Positions 33,089-46,373 of a stretch of DNA of 64,000 bases are shown here, one piece after another; positions within the stretch are counted from its first letter, which is position 1, and each line of letters begins with the position of its first letter. This stretch comes from Buxus sempervirens (Eukaryota > Streptophyta > Magnoliopsida > Buxales > Buxaceae). The stretch spans positions 24,195,126 to 24,259,125 of the forward strand of contig OX387195.1 in assembly GCA_947561395.2 (NCBI GenBank), in the 5' to 3' direction. Under the pieces are notes generated by a model that searched no databases, had not been told where the DNA came from, and was given only the letters and a program-made list of their open reading frames with translations. A program made the translations under genes and the position numbers.

Positions 33089-36000
33089 ATGGAGGAAATT
33101 TACGGCGATTTCATGGGCTTCATGAAGAAGCCGGCGATTATCGAAACATTAGTCGACATTTTGCTCTGTGCAGTTCCGATTTGGGTAGCGGTGATGATCG
33201 GATTGGTGATCGGATGGTCATGGAGGCCTCGTTGGACGGGGCTCCTCTATCTTGGCCTTCGTAGCAAGTTTCGGTTCCTTTGGACGGCGCCGCCGGGTTT
33301 TGGGGCTCGACGGCTTTGGTTGGCTTTCACGGCGCTTTCTGCTTTCTCGGTTGCTCGGAAGCTTTGGTCGAATTTCAAAGGGAAAGGGGCAGGATCGGTA
33401 GGTTCGGATCCTGCTGTTTCGGCGGAGTCGGCTCGGTCGGAAGAGCGGGACGGCGTTGTTGAGTGAGTTTTTGTGTTTCCTTGGTCCATTGATGAATTTA
33501 TTGTTCCGAATTTTTGAATATATTATCTTTATCCAGGGTGATTTAGGGGTTGGCGTTAAAATTATTTGCTGACATTGCATAGAATATGGTTGTCATGATG
33601 TGAGGTTGAGGATGCCGAGGATGCCTTCAGTTTCTTTTGAATTTTTCTTACATGGATCTATAATTAACTGCAGTTTGAACCCTTTAGATACTATCTTTGA
33701 GACTTTTTGCTGAACTGGTTCTTGTAAACAATACTGCATTGGGGGTTCACAATGTCATTCTTGTGGACTATGGTGAAATTCTTGCATTGATTTTGCAATG
33801 ACCACTTTGGTGTAAGATTTGTTACTCAAAATCTAAGATAAAATTGAGCACATAACGTGAACACAAGTAGTTAACTGCAATTTTTTTCCCATTAGATTTA
33901 ATCAAGGAATGCTAGTCAACATGCTTCTTTATTTGGACACTACTTTAGGTTATAATGTCATCATGAACCCTTTTCATTGAAATTCATATCCTACAATTTA
34001 GGGGTCAAAAAGATCCGGCATCTAGACGTATACCGATATTTGAAACTTATACTCATGTTCATGTAACGTAGCTTGTCCATGTTGAATTCATTTATATGAG
34101 ACAGTTTCCTGTCAGGTCTTTCCTTTAATCGTAGGTACTTGAAGGCTTGGGGCCAGATTGAATGACCATTAGCCGTGTTTGAGTTTCACTAATGTCATCA
34201 TGGATGGGAGGAAATTATCTTTCAAACTCCTGAAAACATAACTACCTGTCCCAAGAGTTATGTCGCAAGAGTTCATGGTTTTGGGGATGGATAAATTTTT
34301 GTTTTTTTAATTTTGGATTTTGTCCCAAAAATCTATCATCTCCATCACTCCCATCTTTTCTGCAGCTTAATCAGTGGAGCTTCTGATAAAGATCAGGATA
34401 TTGTAACAGAGAAGGATTTGGAACACCTATTGCAACTTCTAGAAGGGAAGGTTGGTGAAATGGCATGGCAAAGTTTGATGGAACGCTCCACACCGAGCAT
34501 GGCATATCAAGCTTGGCGACATGATCCTGAGGTATGCTTCTGGACTTGTTTCTGCATCATCTTTATATGTCATCCTTCATGTCATGTGTGGTTTTTGCAT
34601 TCTATTTTATGATGTACAAAACTTAGTTTTTGTTTCTTTTGGACCAACCATTTATTTTGCTACCTCAATTTATTTAAGTGAATATCACCAGTACATAAGA
34701 TGGGATTCAGTTTGATTGTAAAAAAGGAAATTACACAAGCTTACACTTTCCAGTGTTACCCACCATTTTTTATATATAAAAAGTTGTCTGTTTGATGTAC
34801 TTATTCATCAATAATCAATATAACTCAAAGAATGTGCAGGAATCAAGCAAGCATTAAATACTTTAATCTTCCTACTTTTCATATCATAATTTGTGGACAA
34901 CCTGAGTTAGTATAATTCCGTACCTTGTCTCTCAGACAGGACCGACAATATATCGTAGTAGAACTGTTTTTGAGGATGCAACTCCAGATGTGGTTAGAGA
35001 TTTCTTCTGGGACGATGAGTTTCGGCCTAAATGGGATCGAATGCTTACACATTTCAAGATATTGGAAGAATTCCCCCATACAGGGATGATGATTGTCCAC
35101 TGGATAAAAAAGGTCTGTTGAACAGATACAATGCAAAATTTTCTTTCTTTCTTTTTGGTGTTTCTTAGTAGAAAACAAAATTCAGATATTCATCTATGAT
35201 ATCATTTGTTTGTCCTACGTTCTCGTTCTAACAATATTTTCATTGATTCTTGATTTGTTTCTGCAATTTTCAGTTTCCCTTTTTCTGTAGTGATCGAGAA
35301 TACATTATTGGTCGGCGAATTTGGGAGTCTAAAAGGATATATTATTGTGTGACAAAGGTTGTTACTTTTACATTTTTTTTAAGATACTCTTATCTTATGT
35401 TTTGTTTCGGCATCTTGTCCCTTTTTTGTGTTTTAATTTGTGTATGCTGTTTTTTTTCTGTTGATGTTCTTTTCCCTTTCAACAACTTGTATTGCTTTTT
35501 TTTTCTTGGTCAGTATTTCTACTTTTCCACATGATCATGATGTATGGGATATCTATTTTGTTTCTCGGTAAATAATCTTCTTGAGTTGTGCATGTTTTAT
35601 TTTATTTAAAACCAGCATATGCACAAACATATGTACATAGGATGCCCTCTGTATGTGCAGCTTTATTTTCTGGAGCTTGGCACTTTTGGGGCCACAAGGA
35701 GAACCATTTTTTATGGTGGGCCTTTTCAGAAGAAGTAGCTTAAGTGAATGCTTTTTCTGTGATGACAAGCCCAATAACGGTTGATAATACCAAGCACTAA
35801 TGCAACAATAAATCACAATTTTTGGAATCGTTTAAGGTAAACTCTGATTATATTTGAAAACTTCACCTCAACTGGATTTTTAGATGCTGCAACATACTGG
35901 CAACATGTTGCTATGCAGTTTGGGACTTGAAACAATGGTGGATGTTACTCTAGTGACTTACTGCACCATATGAAATGGTTTATAAAACATTTCGTTATTT

Positions 36001-39000
36001 TGGAAACATTTAGGGAGCATCTCTCCCTACCATTTTTCTCCCAGAAACCACTCTTCTCCCACCATGTATCTTTCTCATGGGTTTGTTTCATCCCCATCTT
36101 CCATTCAAGTTCTAGAGGTTTATCAAGTTGTCGAAATTTTGTTTTAGAGATAAACACTTATTATTAATTTTTTGTTTTTTTTAATTTTGAAGAAATTAAT
36201 ACGAGGACACCCTGACCTATCGATGGGCTCATTCTTTTAATTTTTCTCGAAAATATTTAGTTATTTTAATTCAAATAACTAAATATTTTCGATTTTTATA
36301 AGAGCATTACTTCAATCATCTCTCAACTGTCTTGTGTTTTATATAAAACACATTGTCTTGTGTTTTATATTAATTAATTAGCCATAAATTATTATACAAT
36401 TAAATTCTAATTTATTTTAAGAGAGGAATAGGAGAATTTTTTAACGATGCTTCTAGTCTTATAAGGGCATTACTTCAATCATCTCTCAACTGTCTTCTTT
36501 GTTGGGCTTCAAGTACAGATTCTTGTAGAGGTTTAGACAATCAGGAAGACAGTCAGGAGTTTCTGTCGTGTGAAAACTTCCTTCTTTTGTAGTTGCTGTT
36601 TCTGTTTCTGTTATTGTACACTTTTCGTGTAACTGTTTTCTGAAACCTTTTGATTTGATTTAATATATTTCCATTTTTATTGATAAAAAAATTAAATTTC
36701 TAATGATTAAGAAAATTAAGAAAGTACTAAAAGGTCAAAGAAATTTGAGTATATTTAATGTCCACTTACTCATCAATGTAAGTGGCCATTAACCAACTAG
36801 TAAGTTAAATTTTAGCTTATAAAATAATGAAAAATATTAAAAATAGAAAAATTGCAGAAAATCATATAAATATTATATTATGCTAGCAAAAAGATTACCT
36901 GCTCATCCATTAAGTGGGTACTAATTTAATATGTTACTAATTTTCGGGTTATTAAGTAATCAAAAAATTGAAATTGTTAAATATTATTGGGATTATGTTA
37001 TTAACTTATGCATTTTGTTTTTGCAAATTTAAATTTAAATTTTTTGGGATACACAATTTCAGGAAAGAGAAAATACATTGGTTCTAATCATGGGTTCCTG
37101 GACTTTTCTTCTTCTTTTTTCCTTTTTTGGTCATTGTTGGGGTTCCTGTAACTGTTTTCTGAAACCTTTTGATTTGATTTAATATATTTCCATTTTTATT
37201 GATAAAAAAATTAAATTTCTAATGATTAAGAAAATTAAGAAAGTACTAAAAGGTCAAAGAAATTTGAGTATATTTAATGTCCACTTACTCATCAATGTAA
37301 GTGGCCATTAACCAACTAGTAAGTTAAATTTTAGCTTATAAAATAATGAAAAATATTAAAAATAGAAAAATTGCAGAAAATCATATAAATATTATATTAT
37401 GCTAGCAAAAAGATTACCTGCTCATCCATTAAGTGGGTACTAATTTAATATGTTACTAATTTTCGGGTTATTAAGTAATCAAAAAATTGAAATTGTTAAA
37501 TATTATTGGGATTATGTTATTAACTTATGCATTTTGTTTTTGCAAATTTAAATTTAAATTTTTTGGGATACACAATTTCAGGAAAGAGAAAATACATTGG
37601 TTCTAATCATGGGTTCCTGGACTTTTCTTCTTCTTTTTTCCTTTTTTGCTGTTCTATTTTTTTTTCTTTTCTTTCGTTATTTATGTTTTTTTGGTTCTCT
37701 TTGTCCTGTCTTGTTTCCACTTCTTGTGGTTCTTGTTCAATAATACATTCAATTAATCATTAAAAAAAAATAACTTTCTGATTTGGAGACCCATAATAGG
37801 ACTGTATGATTTTTTACCGATCAAAAAGATAGGACTGTATTATTTTTGACAAATTGAGATGGTGGAAAAGGATTTATGATGTCAACCTCAATTCCTAGGG
37901 ATGAGGCATTGTGTTCTGTTTGTTTCTTTAATATAGTTGTTTTATTATGTAATAATAGTCTTATTAGCAGTAATAGCTGTTACTTCGTCAATGAACAATG
38001 CTATTTCTAGGCTCTTTGCTGCTGGCTGGACCACTTTCCTTCTGTGCCAATTCAAGCCTATCAAAAGAAGCGTTAGGGATTCCATTTTATTGTGGTGTGC
38101 TATGTGGGTTATGACCCTTCCTGAATTTTCTGGGTGTCTCATTCCTCACATTTTGCTGCATTGGCCTATGGCTGAGGAGTCTTAATGGGTTATACATGGT
38201 CTGTCCGGAAGTCTACTGATTGTTGTTGTGTGATCTCCTTCAATTTGCATATGAGTAGAATACCTTTTCAGTTAGAGAGGGATGGGGAGATTAGTCAGGA
38301 AGTTGGTTTGTAGTCTAGTGGTTCTGTTTCATCAGTTTTTGGGCTTTGTTGTTGTCTGTGTTTTTGGTTCTCTTTTGTATGAGTCCTTGTGTTATCTTCT
38401 CTATATTAATATCAATCTAATCTATGTGATTTCCATAAAAATATAAATAAATAAGTGTCTTCGAAAAGCATTTTTTTTTTCAAAATTCAAAAATTTTGAA
38501 TTACTTTCATGTCATATTCTAGATCTTCCCTTATTACTGAGTACCTTCCACTTGCATATATAAGCTCACACCTACATTGATGTTGTCACTTGTCTTGGGC
38601 ATTCCATACCATCTCAGGCTACTATTTTTTTTTCGTGGTTATCTTCTACTAAGGCTACTTTTATACTCTCTAGGATCTATGCAATTCATACTGTGAGAAC
38701 ACGGCCCATGGGGGTCGGTTCGGATCAATAGAGTCGCTACCATCCATGGTTCAATTTCGGGTGTGGATGGGCACCAAGAAAAATTAATTAATCTCATGGG
38801 AGTTTCAAATTTGATTCAACCAGATTTCTGGGTTAGGGGGTTCAATTAAGTGGTTGGGAAGGTGTTAGGCACCCAACCACCCCTAGTTCAATGAACCAGT
38901 TACCTTATCTAGATTTCACCCTAAAAAGAAATTATTTATTTACAATTTTAAATATTTACAAATATTAACGAAAGTTCCTAAGTGTGTTAAATTTGATACA

Positions 39001-42000
39001 AGTGAAATATTTCTAAAAAAGATCTTTACAAATTTCTAAAAAAGGGTTCTAAAAGAGGAAGGTTTCTAAACTTCTAATGGTTTCTAAATTTATTAATATA
39101 CAAATCCTAAAAAGGAAATATTTCTAAAGTTCTTAGATTTTATACAAAAAAATTATTTCTAAAATTTTACGAATTCTTAAATATTAACAAGGAAAGTTTT
39201 TAAATTTACTAAAAAGGAAAGTTTCTAATTTTCTAAATGAGGAAAGTTTCTAAATGTTTCTATGAATCTAAAAAAAAGAAATTTCTAATTTTGATAAGTT
39301 TCATACAAGGTAATTATTTCTAAATTTTTTAAAAGAAAAGTTTCTAATTTTCTAAAACAAGGGAATTTTCTAAATGTTTCTATAAACCTAAAAGGGAAAT
39401 TTCTAATTTTGTTAAGTTTCATACAAGGTAAATATTTCTAAAATTCTAAAATTTATATATATGCAAAATTCCTAAATTTTAAATACCTAACAAAATATTA
39501 AACTTAAATTTCCTATAATACAAAATTCTGATTTTTCCTTTTACTCTTTTTTTCTTATTTGTTTTTTTTTTTTTTGTTTATTAAAGAACTAAACACTACT
39601 ATAATTGTGACGATATCCCTGGAGTAAATAAACACGAATATTATAACTAAAGAACAACATAATCGATCACTTCCATTTTGTAGAAAAGATTAGAATTTAT
39701 TCACCAATTTGAAGTATATTAAAAAAAATTTCAGAAAGTATTACAATTACAGCACACTGATGAACACACGGCTAACAGCACAAAAACTGAATAACTAGCT
39801 CTCTCCAACCCCAGAATCATTTCAGCCGAGGAATTTAGCAAACATGTTATAATTAACCAGAGGAATACCATAAGGGATTTACGGCACTTACCTATGAGCT
39901 TGTCTGGCTAGAATAATAGCAGAAGGAAGCTAAAACTGCGACAAGGTGGGCTGGGATAGAAGGATGCAACGACAAGATACTTACACAGTGCTGCAGATGT
40001 TTGCGGTTAGGGCCGCGACAGTGAGCGAGAGAGATTGAGAGCGAGAGAGCAGGCGAGAGAGGGGTTTCGTTGCTGAATCTCTCCCACAGATGAGAGTTTT
40101 CTTTTTCCTCTCGATAAAGAGTCTCCTCCTCAACAGAAGGTGATAGTAAGAGAGCTGGGTGAAAGGGGGTTGACGCGGGGGGGGAGTTGCGAGAGAGAGA
40201 AAGTGAGCGAGCGATCGAGAGAGAAAGCTGAGCCCTTTTCTTTTTTTTTTTCATCCTCTCGACAGGAGCTAATCGTCCCTTTTTAAAGGGACGAGTTGCC
40301 ATATTTGATCAAGAGAGGAATGGGAACTTTCTATTCTTTCAGAAAGTCTTATTAAGAGAGGAAGAATTGAGAATCCCCTAGGAATTTTCTGGTTTGATTG
40401 ACTGTCCAAACGGTTGATCGCGAGTTTCTAAATTGAAAAAATTTCCTTTCTGATTCGAAAACCCTTCTCTTTTTCTTCCAATCTTCTTTTCTAAAACGTG
40501 GGAATCATTTCTAGATGATTCCCACTGATTTTGGGTTGCAAAATGGCAACCCACGAATGAAAACAGCAAGTTTTCGTTCGTGGAATAATTGGGGCAGACT
40601 TTTGTAAATTTAAAGAATTTAAATCCTCTCTTGTTATTTTAAGAAGTTCAGAGTTAAAAATTAATTTTTAAATTTTCCCTCTTCCCCTGTTTTCCAGATT
40701 TTATCTCAACAAGTTCCTTTTTCTGTTTTGCAAATTAAACCCCCAAAATTGGGGTTCTGACACATACCTAATCTTGGATTCACGGGAAAATTCATGCTTT
40801 GACAGAGAGAGAGAGAGCATGGATTCTTCTTGATGAAGTCATGCTTTACTTAAAAAATTCTAATCACCAAAGCTACAAACATAAATGTCTCGAAAAGTGA
40901 AAAGCAACAAATGAAAAGTATAACATTACCATGATTATCATTTCCTTATACACACACACACACACATATATGTATTAAGTGTGTGTGTGTGTGGGTTTGT
41001 GTCTCTGTATGTATATATCTAAGCATTCATTAGATGCTGCGGATTCTAGGGAATTCTTGAAACTGATGCCACTCAAGGGAAGTTTTCTTGAATATGATGT
41101 CATGTTTATGTTCTATTAGGAATCAAAAATGTCATATGCCTTCTGCAACACTAGTATTTCATTAAATATTTTGATATCTATAATCATAGTATGGAAATTT
41201 GATGTTTGGTTTATTCTTTCCATTAAAATTTTTCTAAACTTCATGGAAGCTTTTCTATTCATATTTATCTATTTTACACATCCCAGTCATAAGATGTATG
41301 TCCTGGCAAGTTTGATGGGAAGTAAAACCTTCCTGGGAGGTTTACAGGGTTTGAAAGTTGTGCCGTATGGGAAACTAAGTTGTAAAAAGTGAAGCTGAAA
41401 TTTTGGCTGCTTGGTATGGTAGCTCAGAGTTTTAACAAAAACTTGGGCAAGAGCTTGTAGGGACTGAAGGATCACACTTTTTACATGCATGTGCTTTGCA
41501 CGTGGGAGGTTTCTAAATAAATGAATATAGGAGCAGGTTTCTAAATAAACGAATATAAGAGCAGGTTTCTAAATAAACGAATATAAGAGCAATGGTTATC
41601 TAAATAGACTTTAGTGAACAAGACATTCAAAACGTGTGATTATCCAACAAAGAAGCACGGTTAGCTTTGTTTGTCTTTATCAATAGAGGCTTTATTCATC
41701 TTATTAATAGATGTTAGGGAGTTCGAATATTACTGAAATATAAGTGTTTTGAATCAATAGATGTTATCGAAAATAACTTTGAATTATATCAGTAATTATT
41801 GCTTTAAAAAAATATTGTCTTTTGTCCTTTATATAGTTTTGTTGATATAAATAATTTATGTTATTTTTCTTCAATAAAATATCCTTTTGAGAATTTATAT
41901 GTAGCATCACAGTTTCTTGTAATACTTTTAAAGGATATTAGTGAAATTTGGGGAATCATAAGCTTTATTCATCTTTATCAATACAGATGCAACAGTTGGT

Positions 42001-45000
42001 TTTATTCATCTTATTAATAGTTCTTAAGGAATTTGAGTCTTATATAAAAATATGTTTTTCGAATCAATAGACTTTATTGAAAATAACTTTAAATTATATT
42101 AGTGATTATTGCAATAAAAAATATTGTCTTTTGATCTTTTTATTTTGGTGGATAAAAGTAGTATCCTTTTGAGAATTTACATATCTCAGCATCACAAGGA
42201 TTTTCTTGTAATACCTATAAAGAATATTATTGAAATTTTATTGTTTATAAACTTTGCATATCATATTTTACAAGATAAAATCTTCATCTTCTGTAAAATT
42301 CTGATGAATTTCATGAGAGTGTTAAATTAATAGAGAGATTAAGGTGAAGTTTTCAAATAATTCTATTGGAAATAATCAAACGATAAATTTATAATAACAT
42401 TAAAATAATTAAAAATAAAGATATAAAAAAACGGAATAAAAAGAAGTGAAAGAATTTTAGCATAAAGAGAAAATGGTTGACAGATAACGTATAAAGATGC
42501 TATCTCATATTGAAAAAAAAAGTTAGAGAATTTTTTTTATAAGAAAAAAAAATTAGAGATTTAAGGGATTTGAATCTCTATTTTTTCTTTTTTCTTTTTT
42601 TCAATATGAGATGGCGTCTTTTTACTTTTAAAAACAAAGAAATCCAAACACAGGTAAAGTGTATACCAAATTACATGCACAATTAAAGTCTAGAGAAAGT
42701 CTATCAAGTTTCATGAAAATTTAATGACACAACAGATGACGTGGGAGTTAAAATGATTAATAAAGGACCTCTGGGGAACATAAAACGAATTAAAATTTCT
42801 TTAATGTTTTTTAATACATATTTTTTTGTATCACAAATCACAAAGTTTCATTTGAAGGGACATATTGTTTGGAATAAGGCGTCTCGTCAAAGAATAAGAT
42901 AATGTATTTATCTAAAAATTTCTTATATATTAATGGATTACATGTCAATATTAGATATATATGAGAATTTTATTATTCCATTTTAATTTTCTATTATAAA
43001 ATTCTATTATGGCTCCCATTTATATTATATTTTTAAATATAATTTAATGGCTTATATCAAATAGAATTCGTATATATTAGAATCATGTGAATAGATAATT
43101 ATTATAAAGAGATCAACCATTGTAGAAAGAGATAATTATTGTTATTTTTTAATAAAGACATAATCACTTCTTTAAATAATATACAAATCGATAGTTATCC
43201 AAAATCAAATGACACTATTAAATATTAAGTTAAAAAATATGTTGCCATCCAATTTTGATTCTTATATTTAAGTATCCTAGTATGGTTGCTATTATATTCA
43301 TTCCTTTTAAGTCTCCCATTGTATAGATTAGTTTCTTTTAAGTCTCCGATTATGGGTCCTATTCGGTCTCCTATTATGGCTCTTGATACTATAAGTAACT
43401 AAATTATTTTATTATATTATAAAAACGGGTGTTTATATTTGTTTGTTATGTTTACTTAGTTTCCTATTATATTATATTTCTATAATATAATTTAGTGGCT
43501 TATCTCAAATAAAATACGTATATATTGGAATTATAGGAATAGATTATAGATTATAATTATATAGAGATCATCCATCGTAGAAAGAGTTTTTTTTTTTTTG
43601 AATAATAATATTGTGTTTTTAGTGTTTAATATACTATTCCAAAATTGAAATATAGTTATCTATATTTTATTAATAAATTATAGATATCTATACTAACAAA
43701 AAATCAATTGACACTATTAAATATTAAGTTTATTTGTTTTTAAGACCTTTTCATTTGTGTTTTCTAAATATATTGGAATAATTATTTCCAGAATAGGGAA
43801 TTCTGGAAATCCTTGAACCAAAAATAGTTAGTTAAGAGTAGTATCTAACATCTACATGATATCTTGCATAAGCAATATATTCTGTTTATCACAAATATGG
43901 AAAACAAACCAATCGCAAAAAACAATAAATACACTCATTTATGTCAAGCTAGGATAGGAAATTCTGCAAATCAATTGATAAATAATGGACGATAAAGAAA
44001 CTATTCTGGAGTATCTTCTTTGATGTGTAAAACAAATAAATATGGAAAACACAAGATTCACAAACAAATATCTATTGTAATGCAATTGACGTATAACCAA
44101 TAGCAATAAATAAATATATTATGGGTATCACAAATATGGAAAGCAAACAATTCGAAAAGAAATAAAAAACACACTTATTCATGCCACGTCAAGATACTTG
44201 TGAGTGAAATCGTTTAATGATGGAAAGTAGTGAAACTAAGCTAGATGATCTTCTACGCTCTATCAAATTTTAGACTGATTAGCCCTCTTTGTCTGATTCT
44301 AAGTGAGATTCTCATCCATGGATTCACTTTGTGATTTAAGTCATCAATGCAATGAATTTTGACGTTTAACAGAGAGTATGTATTCCGATAACAATCTGGA
44401 GTTGGAAAGGAGATAATGGTTGGAAGAAAAGGAGGGCGATGGTACAATGCTTGGAGTAGATGGTTGCGAAGGTGGTTTCAAAAGGGACGTCAGAGGAAAT
44501 ATGGATAAGGTGGGGGATATGTTGGGAAAAGCAAAAATGGACAAACAATAAGGAGCTTCGTGCTTTTTCTAGTAGTAAAGATAAAGATTGGCAAGAGTTT
44601 TGCATTTCAGTAAGGGGTAGATTTCAACGGCATGGATGGTGACTCTTTGGGGGGTCGTGGGCATAGTGATATCTCGTTTTAGATTTTGATTTTGAAATTT
44701 CATGTCTTTGAAATAGAAAATTTTCATAGGAAACTTCACTTTGCATTATTCCCCTTTCAGGTTATGTATAAATTTTGAAGGTAAAAGAAATATTGATGTG
44801 AGGAACACATTTCCTCTGGTGCCAGAATCCGGTGGTTCCATGATACCACCGGATGGGATTTGTGTTGGGGGTGTGGGGCCCCCTCCTGACACAGGCATCA
44901 ATTCGTTCGTTTCATGCTGGCACCACTGAGTCTCACCAGATGAAACGGTCTCTGATGTGAGGGTCATTTTGGTGTTCGAGAAAGAAGGTTTTTGCGTAAT

Positions 45001-46373
45001 TGAAAACATGGGAAGGATTTCGGAGGGGCACATGACTGACAAAGTAGATACACATAAACAGTTAAGTTTGATTGCTGCAACTTTCCAAGGCAGCTGTTTG
45101 TTCGTACTCACCTTCATTAGTAGTCTGGTCTCAGTCCATGATTGGCAAGTCTTTCTGGAAGGTGAATTATATAATTGAACATTTGTAATGAAGAGTAAGC
45201 ACAGGGAATCTTCAGATGTCTGGCATTTAAGGAGATTCGAGGGAGATCCAAGATTTAACATGAGAAATGAATTTTTCAGTTAACGGAGTATGTTCCTGGA
45301 ACCAGGGAGATGCCCCAGTATGGATAGACACTGGAGGTATATGATGGTGTTCATTGTGATGCTATGCTGGAATTGGTTTCTGATAGGGATGGAATGGAAT
45401 TGATGAAGATCACATCAATTTATCAAATTTTCATTTTATTGCTGCATTTATACTTTTGCATGAGTGAATGTTATAGGTGGCAAAAGTTATCCCACTGCTT
45501 AACAGATATTCATCTTTATGGTGACTATTCTGCTATTTATCCTTTCTGCTCCATTTTTCAAAGTAGTGATAAAAATGTTAGCTTTAAGTTGTTACTCCTT
45601 ACACATATTTGATGTGATCTTTCAGTCCTCGTGTATATTAATCTCATTTTTCGTAAGAAAATTCATGATTCGAAGATATGATTCCGTCCAATAGTTTGTT
45701 AAAGTATGCTTCACAATATATGAATATGGCCAAAGAATTCTAATTGTCAGACTATAATACATGCAGAGTGTACCATACCCAAGTTTACCCAAGCATGACA
45801 AGCCAAGGCGTGTAGAGCTTTATTTCTCAAGCTGGATGATCAAGGCTGGTGAGTTTTGTCTGGGTCAGTTGATACTTTCACCAATATCTACTTATTAATT
45901 AAAATCCATATATTGTGCATTTGATCAATGCAGTTGAATCCCAAAAGGGGGATGGACAGTTATCTGCATGTGAGGTGATCCTCTTACATTATGAAGACAT
46001 GGGGATCCCTAAGGATGTAGCAAAGTTGGGCGTCCGACACGGGATGTGGGGAACTGTCAAGAAATTACAATCTGGATTGAGAGCATATCAGCTTGCAAGG
46101 AGGACAGAGGCAGAATTGTCTAGGAGCGCACTGATGGCAAGGAATGTCACAAGGACTCCTACCAATTGCCACAGAGATTCTTCAGGGCCAGTATCAAGTG
46201 AAGAAGAACAAAGCCAAGCTGTCGAGTTGCAAATACAGGCAGATAATGGAATTGACTGGAAATGGATAGTTTTAGGTGGAACTGTGGCTGTGGTATGTGG
46301 ACTGCAAGTTGGTGCAGTTGGAAAGGCCTTATTATTTGGAGTTGGAGCTGCACGAAGGCTCGGGCGTAGGTGA
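33089..46373 (+). CDS. START-domain lipid-binding membrane protein
   Basis: Exons 33089-33462, 34366-34531, 34936-35112, 35274-35357, 45767-45848 and 45934-46373 join in phase to 440 residues, all with GT-AG introns. A hydrophobic segment near residues 16-46 (TLVDILLCAVPIWVAVMIGL) and another near 404-430 (WIVLGGTVAVVCGLQVGAVG) suggest membrane anchoring at both ends. The central START/Bet v1-like fold (about 145-350) includes EDATPDVVRDFFWDDEFRPKWD and the EYIIGRRIWESKRIYYCVTK strand pair. It resembles the plant AT3G23080/AT4G14500 group of unknown ligand, placed in the polyketide cyclase/lipid transport superfamily. The ATG at 33089 is the first in frame; an upstream TTG is not a start. Intron 4 (35358-45766) is 10.4 kb and transposon-filled, against introns of 85-903 bp elsewhere in the gene. 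Confidence 0.92.
36248..36291. repeat. perfect 19-bp inverted repeat
   Basis: Arms 36248-36266 and 36273-36291 (CGAAAATATTTAGTTATTT and its complement) have a 6-nt loop. A second perfect palindrome, GTGTTTTATATAAAACAC, lies at 36334-36351. A 30-bp direct repeat (GCATTACTTCAATCATCTCT...) occurs at about 36304 and 36465, suggesting a small duplicated element here. Confidence 0.8.
36628..37648. repeat. 502-bp perfect tandem duplication
   Basis: Copy 1 (36628-37129) and copy 2 (37147-37648) read identically by eye over 502 bp, with a 17-bp spacer. Both carry a LINE-like 3' end motif (TTTTTATTGATAAAAAAATT). The identity implies a very recent duplication or an assembly artefact. It lies in START intron 4. 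Confidence 0.9.
37649..37770 (+). mobile_element. retroposon 3' end with A-tail
   Basis: T-rich 3'UTR-like sequence ending TTCAATTAATCATT followed by nine A (ending about 37770) is typical of truncated plant LINE insertions. No coding remnant was recognised. Confidence 0.35.
38692..40762. mobile_element. 2,071-bp solo LTR in START intron 4
   Basis: The unit begins TGTGAGAAC and ends GTTCTGACA (TG...CA with near-inverted termini). It is flanked by a perfect 5-bp target duplication CATAC (38687-38691 and 40763-40767). On the minus strand the start TGTCAGAACCCC is typical of large plant LTRs. A CT/GA-rich leader-like zone near 40000-40250 suggests minus orientation. There is no internal gag/pol, so it is a solo LTR. 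A 136-codon minus ORF (39892-40302) inside is low-complexity Ser/Leu/Arg and not a gene. Confidence 0.85.
40951..40993. repeat. (AC)n/(GT)n microsatellite hairpin
   Basis: An (AC)8-9 run is followed after about 14 nt by (GT)7-8, so the two can pair as a stem-loop around ATATATGTATTAA. Confidence 0.8.
41508..41591. repeat. 28-bp minisatellite, three units
   Basis: Three 28-bp units begin GGTTTCTAAATAAAC; units 2 and 3 are identical and unit 1 differs at two positions. Confidence 0.9.
41675..42200. repeat. diverged tandem duplication in START intron 4
   Basis: Blocks near 41690-41825 and 42000-42130 share TTATTCATCTTATTAATAG, GAATCAATAGA and AATATTGTCTTTTG in the same order, with many substitutions. 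This is an old duplication of about 300-bp period. Confidence 0.7.
42493..42622. repeat. 130-bp foldback
   Basis: The arms AAAGATGCTATCTCATATTG (from 42493) and CAATATGAGATGGCGTCTTT (ending near 42620) pair with two mismatches. The interior is A/T-rich. It is a small MITE or hairpin. Confidence 0.75.
43000..43600. repeat. old direct duplication, AT-rich
   Basis: The segments around 43045-43125 and 43495-43585 share CGTATATATT, GAATAGAT and GATCA-CCAT-GTAGAAAGAG in order. It is part of the repeat fill of START intron 4. Confidence 0.55.

Noticed and set aside
36628-37648. The 502-bp repeats as a pair of LTRs
   Set aside because: The 17-bp spacer leaves no room for internal sequence and the ends lack TG...CA with a target duplication; a tandem duplication is simpler.
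39892-40302. 136-codon minus ORF
   Set aside because: Low-complexity sequence inside the solo LTR leader region.
44395-44650. Trp/Lys-rich frames suggesting a LINE ORF1 remnant
   Set aside because: No conserved endonuclease, RT or zinc-knuckle motif could be seen and stops interrupt each frame.
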